From positions 1 through 31,914 of the forward strand of contig DATJNS010000479.1 of NCBI GenBank assembly GCA_035507915.1: a stretch of 31,914 nucleotides of DNA, given 5' to 3'. This stretch comes from JACQAI01 sp035507915. Its GTDB lineage: Bacteria > Pseudomonadota > Alphaproteobacteria > Elsterales > Elsteraceae. A program made the translations under genes and the position numbers. Below are positions 25,472 to 31,914 of this stretch, in pieces. A model generated the notes under the pieces. It did no database searches. It saw nothing but the letters and a program-made list of their open reading frames with translations, and was not told the origin of the DNA. Each line of letters begins with the position of its first letter. Position 1 is the stretch's first letter.

Positions 25472-26308
25472 TCACACTTGCGTGGAGGTGCGCCGAGCCG
25501 CCGATCGCGCCGGTGGAGCGACACCGACGATCAAGCGCCCCGGGCGGTCATCGGCAACAGCACACGGCAGGATGATGCGTTGATACCGTAACGCGCCTTC
25601 TCCGGTGCGCACCGACATGCGCTGAAACATCGGCTGGCCCTTGTATTTGGCGGCCGTGTAGTCGGCCTTGATCTCACGGGCATAGAGCGAGTCGCCCATC
25701 GTCGTCAGCGGCGCGTTGTCGGGTGCCCGGCAGATCAGCGTGACCGGCGCCTGCCGGATGATGCGGAACTCGTCGGGATTCGACGGCTCGACGTCGATCA
25801 GGTGGACGTTCGTGTCGAAGCCGATCGAGCGCAGCGTGTCGAGCTTGAAATCCTCAAAGCGCGGCCGCTCGCCGCCTTTCGCCAGCGCCTTCCAATAGGC
25901 GAACAGGAAGGCAATGCCGGAATCCGCGTCGGCGACCCGATCGAGATCGATCTCCTGTCGCAGCACGTAATTGCGTTCATCCGTGGCAAGCAGCGAGCGC
26001 CGGAATGCCTCGAGCTCCTTCGCGAGCTCCGATGTCGGTCCGAGCCTGACGCTCTGGCGCGCGCGCTCGCGGTAGTGCTTGAGGACGTAGAGGCGGAGCG
26101 CCGAGGTCAGGCTGCCTTGCCGGCGCCCCTCGGCGAGGCGCGTGCAGATGTCGGAGACGTCGCTCCCTTCGGCGAGCGCGACATCCTTGAGCGCGGCCAT
26201 CAGCTCCGACTCGAGGCGAACCGTCGTCCACCGCCCGGCGATCTTGACCGAGTAGGTCTCCAGGCTGGATTCGAACCGCTGGGAGGGCAGGTCGCTCATG
26301 TCCGACAT
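25472..26308 (-). CDS. RHH_4-PAS_5 fusion regulator, copy A
   Basis: A 278-residue protein with two domains. Residues about 20-82 are a ribbon-helix-helix domain (YSVKIAGRWTTVRLESELM, then GSLTSALRLYVLKHYRER). Residues about 130-265 resemble a PAS domain of the alphaproteobacterial PAS_5 type (SGIAFLFAYWKAL, RPRFEDFKLDTL, DEFRIIRQAPVTLIC, ALRYQRIILPCA, RLIVGV). The linker of about 45 residues is helical. A DNA-binding head with a sensory PAS tail suggests a one-component regulator; the ligand is unknown. It is the downstream member of a tandem pair, nine bases after copy B, and the two are alike over their full length. ATG 26308 is used; Met4 (26299) is possible. Confidence 0.82.
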   Translation of the reverse strand: MSDMSDLPSQRFESSLETYSVKIAGRWTTVRLESELMAALKDVALAEGSDVSDICTRLAEGRRQGSLTSALRLYVLKHYRERARQSVRLGPTSELAKELEAFRRSLLATDERNYVLRQEIDLDRVADADSGIAFLFAYWKALAKGGERPRFEDFKLDTLRSIGFDTNVHLIDVEPSNPDEFRIIRQAPVTLICRAPDNAPLTTMGDSLYAREIKADYTAAKYKGQPMFQRMSVRTGEGALRYQRIILPCAVADDRPGRLIVGVAPPARSAARRTSTQV

Positions 26309-26317
26309 CGCGCCAGC

Positions 26318-27151
26318 CTAGGAGAACGCCGGCGCGGATGCGTTCCCGCGAACCAACGGGCCGGCAGCCACCACGCCCACGATCAACCGATCGACCTCGC
26401 CGTCACGATCAGCGCACGGCAGCATGATGCGCTGATAGCGCAGCGCCCCCTCGGGAACGCGAACGGCCACCTTTTGGAGCACCGGCTGTCGCCCATTCTT
26501 CACGGCGTCGTAGTCGGCCCTGACCTCGCGCGGATAGAGGGTGCTGCCGAGCTCCTTGAGCGGCATGTTGTTGCCGATGCGGCAGATCATCGTGACGGGC
26601 GCCTGACGGATGATGCGGAAGTCCTCCGGGTTCGCGGCCTCGACACCGAGCAGATGGACGTTGTGGTCGAACCCGACGGCGGCCGTTGCCTCGAGCTTGA
26701 AATCCTCGAACCGCGGACGATCGGCGCCTTTGCACAGCGCCTTCCAGTAGACGAACAGGAATCCGATGCACGGATCGACCTGGTCAACCGAATCGAGGTC
26801 GAACGTATGGCGTAGGACGTAGTCGTTGTCGTCGCGCGCAAACAAGGTTGCCCGGACTCCGATGTCGTCCGTCGCCAGGCCCGCTGCCAAGTCGGCCCTT
26901 GCCCGATCCTTTGCGCGCTCGCGGAAATGCCTCACGACGTACAGCCGGAGCGCCGACGCCAGGCTGCCGTGCGGCCGTGCATCCGCGATCCGCGTGGACA
27001 GCTCGGCGAGGCTGCGGCCCTCGGCCAGCGCCACGTCCTTGAGCGCAGCCATGACGTCCGGCTCGATGCGAACGCTGGTCCAGCGCCCGGCCACCTTCAC
27101 CGAGTAGGTCTCGAGGCTCGACTGATACCGGCTTGCAGGCGTGTCGTTCAT
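26318..27151 (-). CDS. RHH_4-PAS_5 fusion regulator, copy B
   Basis: A 277-residue paralogue of the next gene, with the same order: RHH domain at about residues 16-79 (YSVKVAGRWTSVRIEPDVM, GSLASALRLYVVRHFRER) and PAS-like domain at about 128-262 (CIGFLFVYWKALC, DFRIIRQAPVTMIC, ALRYQRIMLPCA, DRLIVGV). The two copies match best in the RHH domain and the PAS core and differ in the linker, which suggests an old duplication. ATG 27151 has a GAGG site and lies about 25 bases from a good leftward promoter, so this gene heads the pair. Longer upstream frames enter the control region and lack similarity. Whether the copies form heterodimers is unknown. Confidence 0.82.
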   Translation of the reverse strand: MNDTPASRYQSSLETYSVKVAGRWTSVRIEPDVMAALKDVALAEGRSLAELSTRIADARPHGSLASALRLYVVRHFRERAKDRARADLAAGLATDDIGVRATLFARDDNDYVLRHTFDLDSVDQVDPCIGFLFVYWKALCKGADRPRFEDFKLEATAAVGFDHNVHLLGVEAANPEDFRIIRQAPVTMICRIGNNMPLKELGSTLYPREVRADYDAVKNGRQPVLQKVAVRVPEGALRYQRIMLPCADRDGEVDRLIVGVVAAGPLVRGNASAPAFS

Positions 27152-27179
27152 GCCGCCTCGGCGCCAATGCCTAAATTGC

Positions 27180-27209
27180 TTTATAATCCTTACAACCGCT
27201 GAGTGCCAA
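27180..27209 (-). promoter_or_regulatory. Candidate promoter of the RHH-PAS pair
   Basis: Read leftward, TTGGCA (plus-strand 27204-27209) and TATAAA (27180-27185) are separated by 18 bases, a good match to a housekeeping promoter. Transcription would begin near 27173, about 22 bases before copy B's ATG. Confidence 0.6.
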
Positions 27210-27242
27210 ACGGAGTCTGACGAATCGCAGAATTCAGCGGTT
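27194..27242. promoter_or_regulatory. 9-bp inverted repeat over the divergent promoters, candidate operator
   Basis: AACCGCTGA (27194-27202) pairs perfectly with TCAGCGGTT (27234-27242). The left arm lies in the spacer of the leftward promoter, and the right arm touches a possible -35 of the rightward gene. A second overlapping pair, GCCAAAC (27205-27211) and GTTTGGC (27240-27246), is also present. The position fits an operator that controls both divergent units. Confidence 0.5.
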
Positions 27243-27270
27243 TGGCCGGGCTCCCTTACGATCGTATCGA
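27242..27270 (+). promoter_or_regulatory. Possible promoter of the response regulator gene
   Basis: TTGGCC (27242-27247) and TATCGA (27265-27270) are separated by 17 bases. Transcription would start near 27277, just after the first candidate GTG (27274). This would favour a later start codon if the promoter is real. Confidence 0.3.
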
Positions 27271-27273
27271 AGC

Positions 27274-27822
27274 GTGGCGCCGGTGCCGGACGCTGCATAC
27301 GGTCGAAACGTGCCAGCCAGCATCCATTACGTTTCTCGACCGATTCGAGATTACCGGTCGATCGCCAATACCCTAGATGAAGCAAGCGGCGAACTTTTCG
27401 CTGAAAGATTGCAACAAGGCGCCGCACCGCTCGCTGAAGCTCCCGTGCCGCCGCGGCGGCCGCGCGAGGCGCCGCTGATCCTGGTGGTCGACGACGAGGA
27501 GGGCGTCCGCCAGTTCGCCGCCGCGGTGCTGCGCGACGCCGGCTATCGGGTGCTCGAGGCCGAAGACGGTCAACGCGCCATCATGCTGTTCGAGGACAAC
27601 CCCGACATCAACCTGATCTTCACCGACATCGTCATGCCCGGCCTCGACGGCTTCAAGCTCGCGGACATGACCACGTTCAAGCGGCCGAACCTGCGGATCC
27701 TCTACGCCACCGCCTTCATCGAGGAGGCGCGCGAGAAGCTCGGCGTCGTCCACGGCCAGATCCTCCTCAAGCCATATCGCGCCGCGCAGCTCGAGCAGTC
27801 GGTCAAAGACGCGCTGCGCTGA
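27274..27822 (+). CDS. Single-domain response regulator (CheY-like receiver)
   Basis: A protein of up to 182 residues. A receiver domain fills about residues 67-182: acidic pair Asp73/Asp74 (LVVDDEEGVRQF), phospho-acceptor Asp118 (FTDIVMPGLDG), Thr146 (YATAF) and Lys166 (ILLKPY). All residues needed for phosphorylation and switching are present. There is no output domain. The 66-residue N-terminal extension is low in similarity and its true start is unsure: GTG 27274, 27283 and 27310 are all in frame. No histidine kinase lies in the window, so it is an orphan. It is divergent from the RHH-PAS pair and may share its control region. Confidence 0.85.
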   Translation: MAPVPDAAYGRNVPASIHYVSRPIRDYRSIANTLDEASGELFAERLQQGAAPLAEAPVPPRRPREAPLILVVDDEEGVRQFAAAVLRDAGYRVLEAEDGQRAIMLFEDNPDINLIFTDIVMPGLDGFKLADMTTFKRPNLRILYATAFIEEAREKLGVVHGQILLKPYRAAQLEQSVKDALR

Positions 27823-27842
27823 GGGCGCCGGCGCGCGCCCGG

Positions 27843-27871
27843 TTGGCCCTGCCCGGATTCCGGCCTAGAGT
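27843..27871 (+). promoter_or_regulatory. Candidate promoter of the CoA-ester operon
   Basis: TTGGCC (27843-27848) and TAGAGT (27866-27871) are separated by 17 bases. Transcription would begin near 27878, leaving a short leader with GAGGG (27891-27895) eight bases before the GTG at 27904. A GC-rich GGGCGC/GCGCCC dyad just upstream, near 27823-27841, may end the response-regulator transcript, though it has no T-run. Confidence 0.5.
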
Positions 27872-27903
27872 CGCCGAACCCGGGTCACGCGAGGGCTTCA
27901 GAC

Positions 27904-28422
27904 GTGGTGCAGCACGCGCACAAGGTCGGCGAGCAGCGCTATCGCGAGCGCTTCGGCCGCTATTTCGAGGATTTCACGGTCGGCGACGTCTACGAGCATC
28001 GGCCCGGCCGCACCGTCACGGAGACCGAGAACACCTGGTTCACGCTGCTGACGATGAACCAGCATCCGCTGCATTTCGACGCCGAGTACGCCAAGCACAG
28101 CGAATTCGGCAAGCCGATCGTCGCGAGCCCCTTCACGCTCGCCCTCATCGTCGGCATGAGCGTGAGCGACGTCAGCCAGAAGGCGATCGCGAATCTCGGC
28201 TGGAAGGAAATCAAGATCCCGGCGCCGGTGTTCGCGGGCGACACGCTCTACGCCGAGTCGATCGTGCTCGACAAGCGCGAGTCGAAATCGCGCCCGACCC
28301 AGGGCGTGGTGACGGTCAAGACGCTCGGCCGCAACCAGCACGGCACCGTCGTCATGGAGTTCGAGCGCACGATGCTGGTCGCCAAACGCGGCCACTCGGT
28401 CGAGGACAGGGCGAATTACTGA
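27904..28422 (+). CDS. MaoC-family (hot-dog) enoyl-CoA hydratase
   Basis: A 172-residue single hot-dog-domain hydratase that adds or removes water on an acyl-CoA. FEDFTVGDVYEHRPGRTVTE opens the fold; the active-site segment is FTLLTMNQHPLHFDAEYA; SPFTLALIVGMSVSD and FAGDTLYAESIVLDKRESKSRP follow. In the usual MaoC motif the catalytic pair is Asp and His (GDxNPxH). Here His57 is kept while the Asp position is Asn52, as I recall for the related mesaconyl/itaconyl-CoA hydratase-like group. GTG 27904 has GAGGG eight bases away; GTG 27907 is possible. It heads an operon with an acyl-CoA dehydrogenase and a CoA-transferase. Confidence 0.9.
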   Translation: MVQHAHKVGEQRYRERFGRYFEDFTVGDVYEHRPGRTVTETENTWFTLLTMNQHPLHFDAEYAKHSEFGKPIVASPFTLALIVGMSVSDVSQKAIANLGWKEIKIPAPVFAGDTLYAESIVLDKRESKSRPTQGVVTVKTLGRNQHGTVVMEFERTMLVAKRGHSVEDRANY

Positions 28423-28434
28423 TCGGAGGCGGGC

Positions 28435-29610
28435 ATGAGCGTCGCGGCAGGCAGCGTCGACGATCTGGACGAAGGCCAGGACGAGCAGATTCTCGCCTCG
28501 ATCGAGAAGTGGCTCGAGCGCGACGTGCGGCCGCACGCGATGGCGCTCGAGCACGACGACGTCTACCCGGCCGAGATGGTCGAGCAGATGAAGGCGCTCG
28601 GGCTGTTCGGCGCGACGATCTCGCCCGAGTACGGCGGGCTCGGCCTGTCGGCCTCGATCTATGCGCGCATCGTCGCGACGATCTCCGAGGTCTGGATGTC
28701 GCTGACCGGCATCTTCAACTCGCACCTCATCATGGCGGCGTGCGTGCAGCGCTTCGGCACCGAAGCGCAGAAGCGCGAGTTCCTGCCCAAGTTCGCGTCC
28801 GGCGAGATCCGCGGCGGGCTGGCGCTCACCGAGCCGGATTGCGGCACCGATCTGCAGGCGATCCGCACCCGCGCGGTCAAGCGCAACGACGGCTACGTCG
28901 TCAACGGCACCAAGACGTGGATCTCGAACGGCATCGAGGGCTCGTGCTTCGCGCTGCTGGTCAAGACCGATCCGGGCGCCGAGCCGCGCCACAAGGGCAT
29001 GAGCATGCTGCTGGCCGAGAAGGGCCCGGGCTTCCGCGTCGGCCGCAAGCTGCACAAGCTCGGCTACAAGGGCATCGATTCCGCCGAGCTCGTGTTCGAG
29101 GACTACAAGGTGCCGCTCGATCGGCTGATCGGCGGCGAGGAGGGCCGCGGCTTCCACCACGCCATCGGCGGGCTCGAGCTCGGGCGCATCAACGTCGCAG
29201 CGCGCGGCGTCGGGGTCGCCGCCGCCGCGCTCAAGGCGTCGGTCGCCTACGCGCAGGTGCGCAAGACCTTCGGCAAGCCGATCTGCCAGCACCAGGCGAT
29301 CCAGCTCAAGCTCGGCGACATGGCGACCCGCGTCGAGGCGGCGCGCCTCCTGGTCGAGAGCGCGGCGCGTGCCTACGACGCCGGCCGGCGCTGCGACATG
29401 GAGGCCGGCATGGCCAAACTGTTCGCCTCGGAGGCCGCGCTCGAGAACGCCACCGAGGCGATGCGCATCCACGGCGGCTACGGCTACTCCAAGGAGTTTC
29501 CGATCGAACGCTACTACCGCGACGCGCCGCTGATGTGCATCGGCGAAGGCACCAACGAGATGCAACGCATCATCATCGCCAAGCAGCTGATCGAGCGGAA
29601 CCGCGTGTGA
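28435..29610 (+). CDS. Acyl-CoA dehydrogenase
   Basis: A 391-residue FAD-dependent dehydrogenase that introduces an alpha-beta double bond into an acyl-CoA and passes electrons to electron-transfer flavoprotein. The family segments are in order: LGLFGATISPEYGGLGLS, LALTEPDCGTDLQAIRT (substrate/FAD loop), KTWISNG, YAQVRKTFGKPICQHQAIQ, and RIHGGYGYSKEFPIERYYRD. The catalytic Glu371 is in the C-terminal GEGTNEMQR, as in short- and medium-chain enzymes. ATG 28435 has GGAGG five bases away and lies 12 bases after the hydratase stop. With a MaoC hydratase and a CoA-transferase beside it, a branched or dicarboxylic C5 acyl-CoA substrate is plausible but unproven. Confidence 0.95.
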   Translation: MSVAAGSVDDLDEGQDEQILASIEKWLERDVRPHAMALEHDDVYPAEMVEQMKALGLFGATISPEYGGLGLSASIYARIVATISEVWMSLTGIFNSHLIMAACVQRFGTEAQKREFLPKFASGEIRGGLALTEPDCGTDLQAIRTRAVKRNDGYVVNGTKTWISNGIEGSCFALLVKTDPGAEPRHKGMSMLLAEKGPGFRVGRKLHKLGYKGIDSAELVFEDYKVPLDRLIGGEEGRGFHHAIGGLELGRINVAARGVGVAAAALKASVAYAQVRKTFGKPICQHQAIQLKLGDMATRVEAARLLVESAARAYDAGRRCDMEAGMAKLFASEAALENATEAMRIHGGYGYSKEFPIERYYRDAPLMCIGEGTNEMQRIIIAKQLIERNRV

Positions 29611-29654
29611 TGGCGCCGCACGGCGGCGTCTGGAGCGCGTACCCCCCATCCCAA

Positions 29655-29777
29655 CCTTCCCCCTCCAGGGGGGAAGGAGCCACATGGTGCCACCGGCGGG
29701 GTCGAACCCCCTCCCCCCCATCCGAAGGCGCTCGCGCCTTCGGCTGCCGCGCCGAGGGGGAGGGTCGGGGAGGGGGG
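29655..29777. repeat. Intergenic palindromic repeat with nested hairpins
   Basis: The 205-base gap between the dehydrogenase and CoA-transferase genes is unlike its surroundings. It has long C-runs followed by G-runs and two perfect hairpins. CCTTCCCCC (29655-29663) pairs with GGGGGAAGG (29669-29677). CCGAAGGCG (29722-29730) pairs with CGCCTTCGG (29735-29743) across a four-base loop. Around the second, CCCCCTCCCC (29707-29716) can pair with GGGGAGGGGG (29767-29776). This resembles dispersed palindromic repeats seen between genes in several alphaproteobacteria. It could moderate readthrough or message stability inside the operon. Confidence 0.65.
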
Positions 29778-29815
29778 TGTCGCGCCGATCCGGATTCCGA
29801 CGGAGGCAATCGCCG

Positions 29816-30976
29816 ATGAAGCTCGACGGCGTGCGCGTGGTCGACCTGTCCCTGTTCCTGCCGGGGCCGCAGCTGACCCTGATGATGGCCGATCAGGGCG
29901 CCGAGGTGATCAAGATCGAAAATCCCGCCGAGGGCGAGCCGAGCCGCCACATCGGGCTCGCGCAGGGCGGTCACACCGTGTGGTTCCGCAACACCCACCG
30001 CGGCAAGAAGAGCCTCGCCCTCAACCTGAAGACCGACGCCGGACGCGAGATCCTGCTCAAGCTCGCCGAGACCGCCGACGTGCTGGTCGAGAGCTTCCGG
30101 CCGGGCGTGGTCGACCGGCTCGGCATCGGCTACCAGGCGGTCAAGCGCCGCGCGCCGCGCCTCGTCTACTGCTCGATCTCGGCGTTCGGCCAGGACGGTC
30201 CGCTGCGCGACAAGCCGGCGCACGATCTCGCCGTGCAGGCGCTCGCGGGCACCGCCAGCCTCGGCCTCGGCGCCGACGGCAAGCCGGCCGCGCCCAACTT
30301 CCCCGCGGCCGACGCGACCGCCTCGATGGTCGCGCTCGCCGGCGTCATGATGGCGCTCTATCGCCGCGAGCGCACCGGCCAGGGCGACTACGTCGACGTC
30401 GCGATGCAGGACGCGCTGATGAGCTGGCTGCCGCACGCGACCGGGCCGGTGTTCGCCGAGAACCGGGCCAACCGGCCGAAGCAGGAGCGGCAGACCGGCG
30501 GCGCCGCGATGTATCACGTCTACGAGACCAAGGACGGCCGGCACCTCGTGCTCGGCGGCAGCGAGGTCAAGTTCGCGCGCAACCTGCTCGAGGCGCTCGG
30601 CCGCCCCGACCTCGTCGCGCTCGCCGCGCAGCCGCCCGGCCCGGTGCAGGATCCCGTCAAGGCGTTCCTCGCCGAGACCTTCAAGACCAAGACGCGCGAC
30701 GAGTGGACCCGCTGGTTCGAGGGTCGCGACGTCTGCTTCGCGCCGATCCTCGACATGAAGGAGGCGTTCGCGCAGCCCCAGGTCGCGGCGCGCGACATGC
30801 TGCTGCACGAAGCCGGCGGCATCCGCCACATCGGCACGCCGATCAAATTCACCGAGGAGCCCGCCCGGCTCGACTTCGCGCTGCCGGCGCTCGGCCAGCA
30901 CAACGACGAGATCCTGCGCGGCCTCGGCTACGGCGAGCGCGACATCGCGGGCTTCAAGGCCGCGGGGGTGTTTTGA
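29816..30976 (+). CDS. Family III CoA-transferase (CaiB/BaiF)
   Basis: A 386-residue CoA-transferase that moves CoA between carboxylic acids through an aspartyl-CoA anhydride. KLDGVRVVDLSLFLPGPQLT, DQGAEVIKIENP, RGKKSLALNLKTDAGREIL and VESFRPGVVDRLGIGY are standard family blocks. The catalytic Asp137 lies in KPAHDLAVQALAG. The C-terminal part holds LGGSEVKFARNLLEALGRPDL and CFAPILDMKEAFAQPQ. ATG 29816 has GGAGG nine bases upstream; the 44-residue open extension before it comes from the intergenic repeat and was excluded. Its TGA overlaps the next gene's TTG. It may activate the operon's acid substrate, with succinyl-CoA as one possible donor. Confidence 0.93.
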   Translation: MKLDGVRVVDLSLFLPGPQLTLMMADQGAEVIKIENPAEGEPSRHIGLAQGGHTVWFRNTHRGKKSLALNLKTDAGREILLKLAETADVLVESFRPGVVDRLGIGYQAVKRRAPRLVYCSISAFGQDGPLRDKPAHDLAVQALAGTASLGLGADGKPAAPNFPAADATASMVALAGVMMALYRRERTGQGDYVDVAMQDALMSWLPHATGPVFAENRANRPKQERQTGGAAMYHVYETKDGRHLVLGGSEVKFARNLLEALGRPDLVALAAQPPGPVQDPVKAFLAETFKTKTRDEWTRWFEGRDVCFAPILDMKEAFAQPQVAARDMLLHEAGGIRHIGTPIKFTEEPARLDFALPALGQHNDEILRGLGYGERDIAGFKAAGVF

Positions 30977-31914
30977 CCGCCGGCGCGCCGCTGGCCGCCG
31001 AGCGGCTGGCCGAGCATGTCGTCGCCACGCGCTTCGAGCACCTGTCCGCCGCGGCGGTGGCGGCCGCCAAGACCTTCATCCTCGACAGCTTCGGGGTCGG
31101 CGTCGCCGGCGCGTGCGCGCCGTTCGCGGTTGAGCTGCGCGAGGCGGCGACGCGCTGGGGCGCCGGCGCCGACGCCGGCGTGTGGGGCGGCCGGCTGCGC
31201 CTGCCCGCGCCCAGCGCCGCGCTGGTCAACGGCTTCCAGATCCACAATCAGGAATTCGACTGCGTGCACGAGCCCGCGGTCGTGCACGCCCTGTCGGTGC
31301 CGCAGGCCGCGGCGCTGGCGTTCGCCGAGCGCGCGGGCGGCGTGCCGGGCCGCGAGCTCCTGACCGCGCTCGCGCTCGGCGTCGACGTCGCCGCCGGGCT
31401 CGGCGTTGCCGCACGTGCCGGCCTGCGTTTCTTCCGGCCCGCCACCGCCGGCGCGTTCGGCGCGGTCGCGGCGCTCGCCCGGCTCGCGGGCTTCGACGCC
31501 AACCGGCTGATCGACGCCTGGGGCATCGTCTACGGCCAGATCGGCGGCACCATGCAGTCGCATGTCGAGGGCAAGCCGCTGTTGCCGCTGCAGATCGGCT
31601 TTGCCGCGCGCGCCGCGGTCAACGCCGTCGATCTCGCCGCCGCGGGGCTCGACGGGCCGCGCGACCTGTTCGAGGGCAAGTATGGCTACCTGCGGCTGTT
31701 CGAGGGCGCGTGGGACCTCGAGCCGGTGTGGCGCGATCTCGGCCGGTGCTGGCGCATCGCCGAGCTCAGCCACAAGCCGTTCCCGACCGGCCGCGCGACC
31801 CACGGCGGGCTCGACGGCATCCTGCAGCTCCAGGCGCGCCACGGCTTCGCGGCGGCGGACGTCGACGCGGTGCGGGTGATCGCGCCGCCGCTGATCCATC
31901 AGCTGGTCGGCCGC
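30973..31914 (+). CDS. MmgE/PrpD-family protein, cut by the window edge
   Basis: The first 314 residues of a protein of the MmgE/PrpD family (2-methylcitrate dehydratase, cis-aconitate decarboxylase and relatives); the usual length is about 450. The all-helical first domain shows AAKTFILDSFGVGVAG, VNGFQIHNQEFDCVHEPAVV and WGIVYGQIGGTMQSHVEGKPL. The second begins after SHKPFPTGRATHGGLDG, a conserved active-site block. The reaction cannot be told from the sequence alone. The start is TTG 30973, forming a TTGA overlap with the CoA-transferase stop; no other in-frame start lies before conserved sequence begins. The frame stays open to the last base. Confidence 0.9.
   Translation, partial: MTAGAPLAAERLAEHVVATRFEHLSAAAVAAAKTFILDSFGVGVAGACAPFAVELREAATRWGAGADAGVWGGRLRLPAPSAALVNGFQIHNQEFDCVHEPAVVHALSVPQAAALAFAERAGGVPGRELLTALALGVDVAAGLGVAARAGLRFFRPATAGAFGAVAALARLAGFDANRLIDAWGIVYGQIGGTMQSHVEGKPLLPLQIGFAARAAVNAVDLAAAGLDGPRDLFEGKYGYLRLFEGAWDLEPVWRDLGRCWRIAELSHKPFPTGRATHGGLDGILQLQARHGFAAADVDAVRVIAPPLIHQLVGR

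Overview
The window is very GC-rich and densely coding, with GTG and TTG starts and many 4-base start/stop overlaps. Three families typical of alphaproteobacteria recur: ribbon-helix-helix domains of the RHH_4 type, PAS domains of the PAS_5 type, and a Bug/TctC-type binding protein. A Rhodospirillales- or Hyphomicrobiales-like soil or water alphaproteobacterium is the most likely source. This is inference from family content and composition; no rRNA or tRNA gene is present to confirm it. No insertion sequence, CRISPR array, phage gene or origin was seen.

Layout. (1) 1-1790, rightward: the tail of an unrecognised gene, moaB, and an aminoglycoside-phosphotransferase-fold kinase, linked by overlaps. 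(2) 1794-15667, leftward: a 13.9-kb RND multidrug-efflux island. In transcription order it holds a membrane fusion protein, an RND pump, a second fusion protein (MdtA-like), two further RND pumps (MdtB- and MdtC-like) and a NodT-family outer-membrane lipoprotein. (3) 15970-17395, rightward and divergent from the island: an ECF sigma factor, a one-pass anti-sigma-like protein and a CnrX/metal-resistance-type periplasmic sensor, joined by GTGA overlaps. The 302-bp region between the two units carries several dyads. (4) 17467-18576: a PA0069-type radical SAM protein, possibly leaderless. (5) 18593-22489, leftward: a carbohydrate-type ABC transporter (two permeases and an ATPase) whose last gene encodes a Bug-type solute-binding protein instead of the usual sugar-binding protein. 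(6) 22779-24056: a small protein resembling ribosome modulation factor, then an HSL-family esterase. (7) 24140-27822: a regulatory patch with a small RHH protein, a divergent protein of possible GNAT fold, two tandem RHH-PAS fusion proteins, and a divergent receiver-domain response regulator. (8) 27904-end, rightward: a CoA-ester catabolic operon with a MaoC hydratase, acyl-CoA dehydrogenase, family III CoA-transferase and a truncated MmgE/PrpD protein. It resembles clusters for C5 dicarboxylates such as itaconate or mesaconate.

How the parts may work together. The sigma/anti-sigma/sensor trio is placed to sense envelope or metal stress and may drive both itself and the efflux island through the shared control region. 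The RHH/PAS patch is the most unusual part. It has three RHH_4 domains within 3 kb, repeats embedded around the small RHH gene's start codon, and an inverted repeat between the RHH-PAS pair and the response regulator. Together these suggest a locally wired regulatory module, which is an inference.
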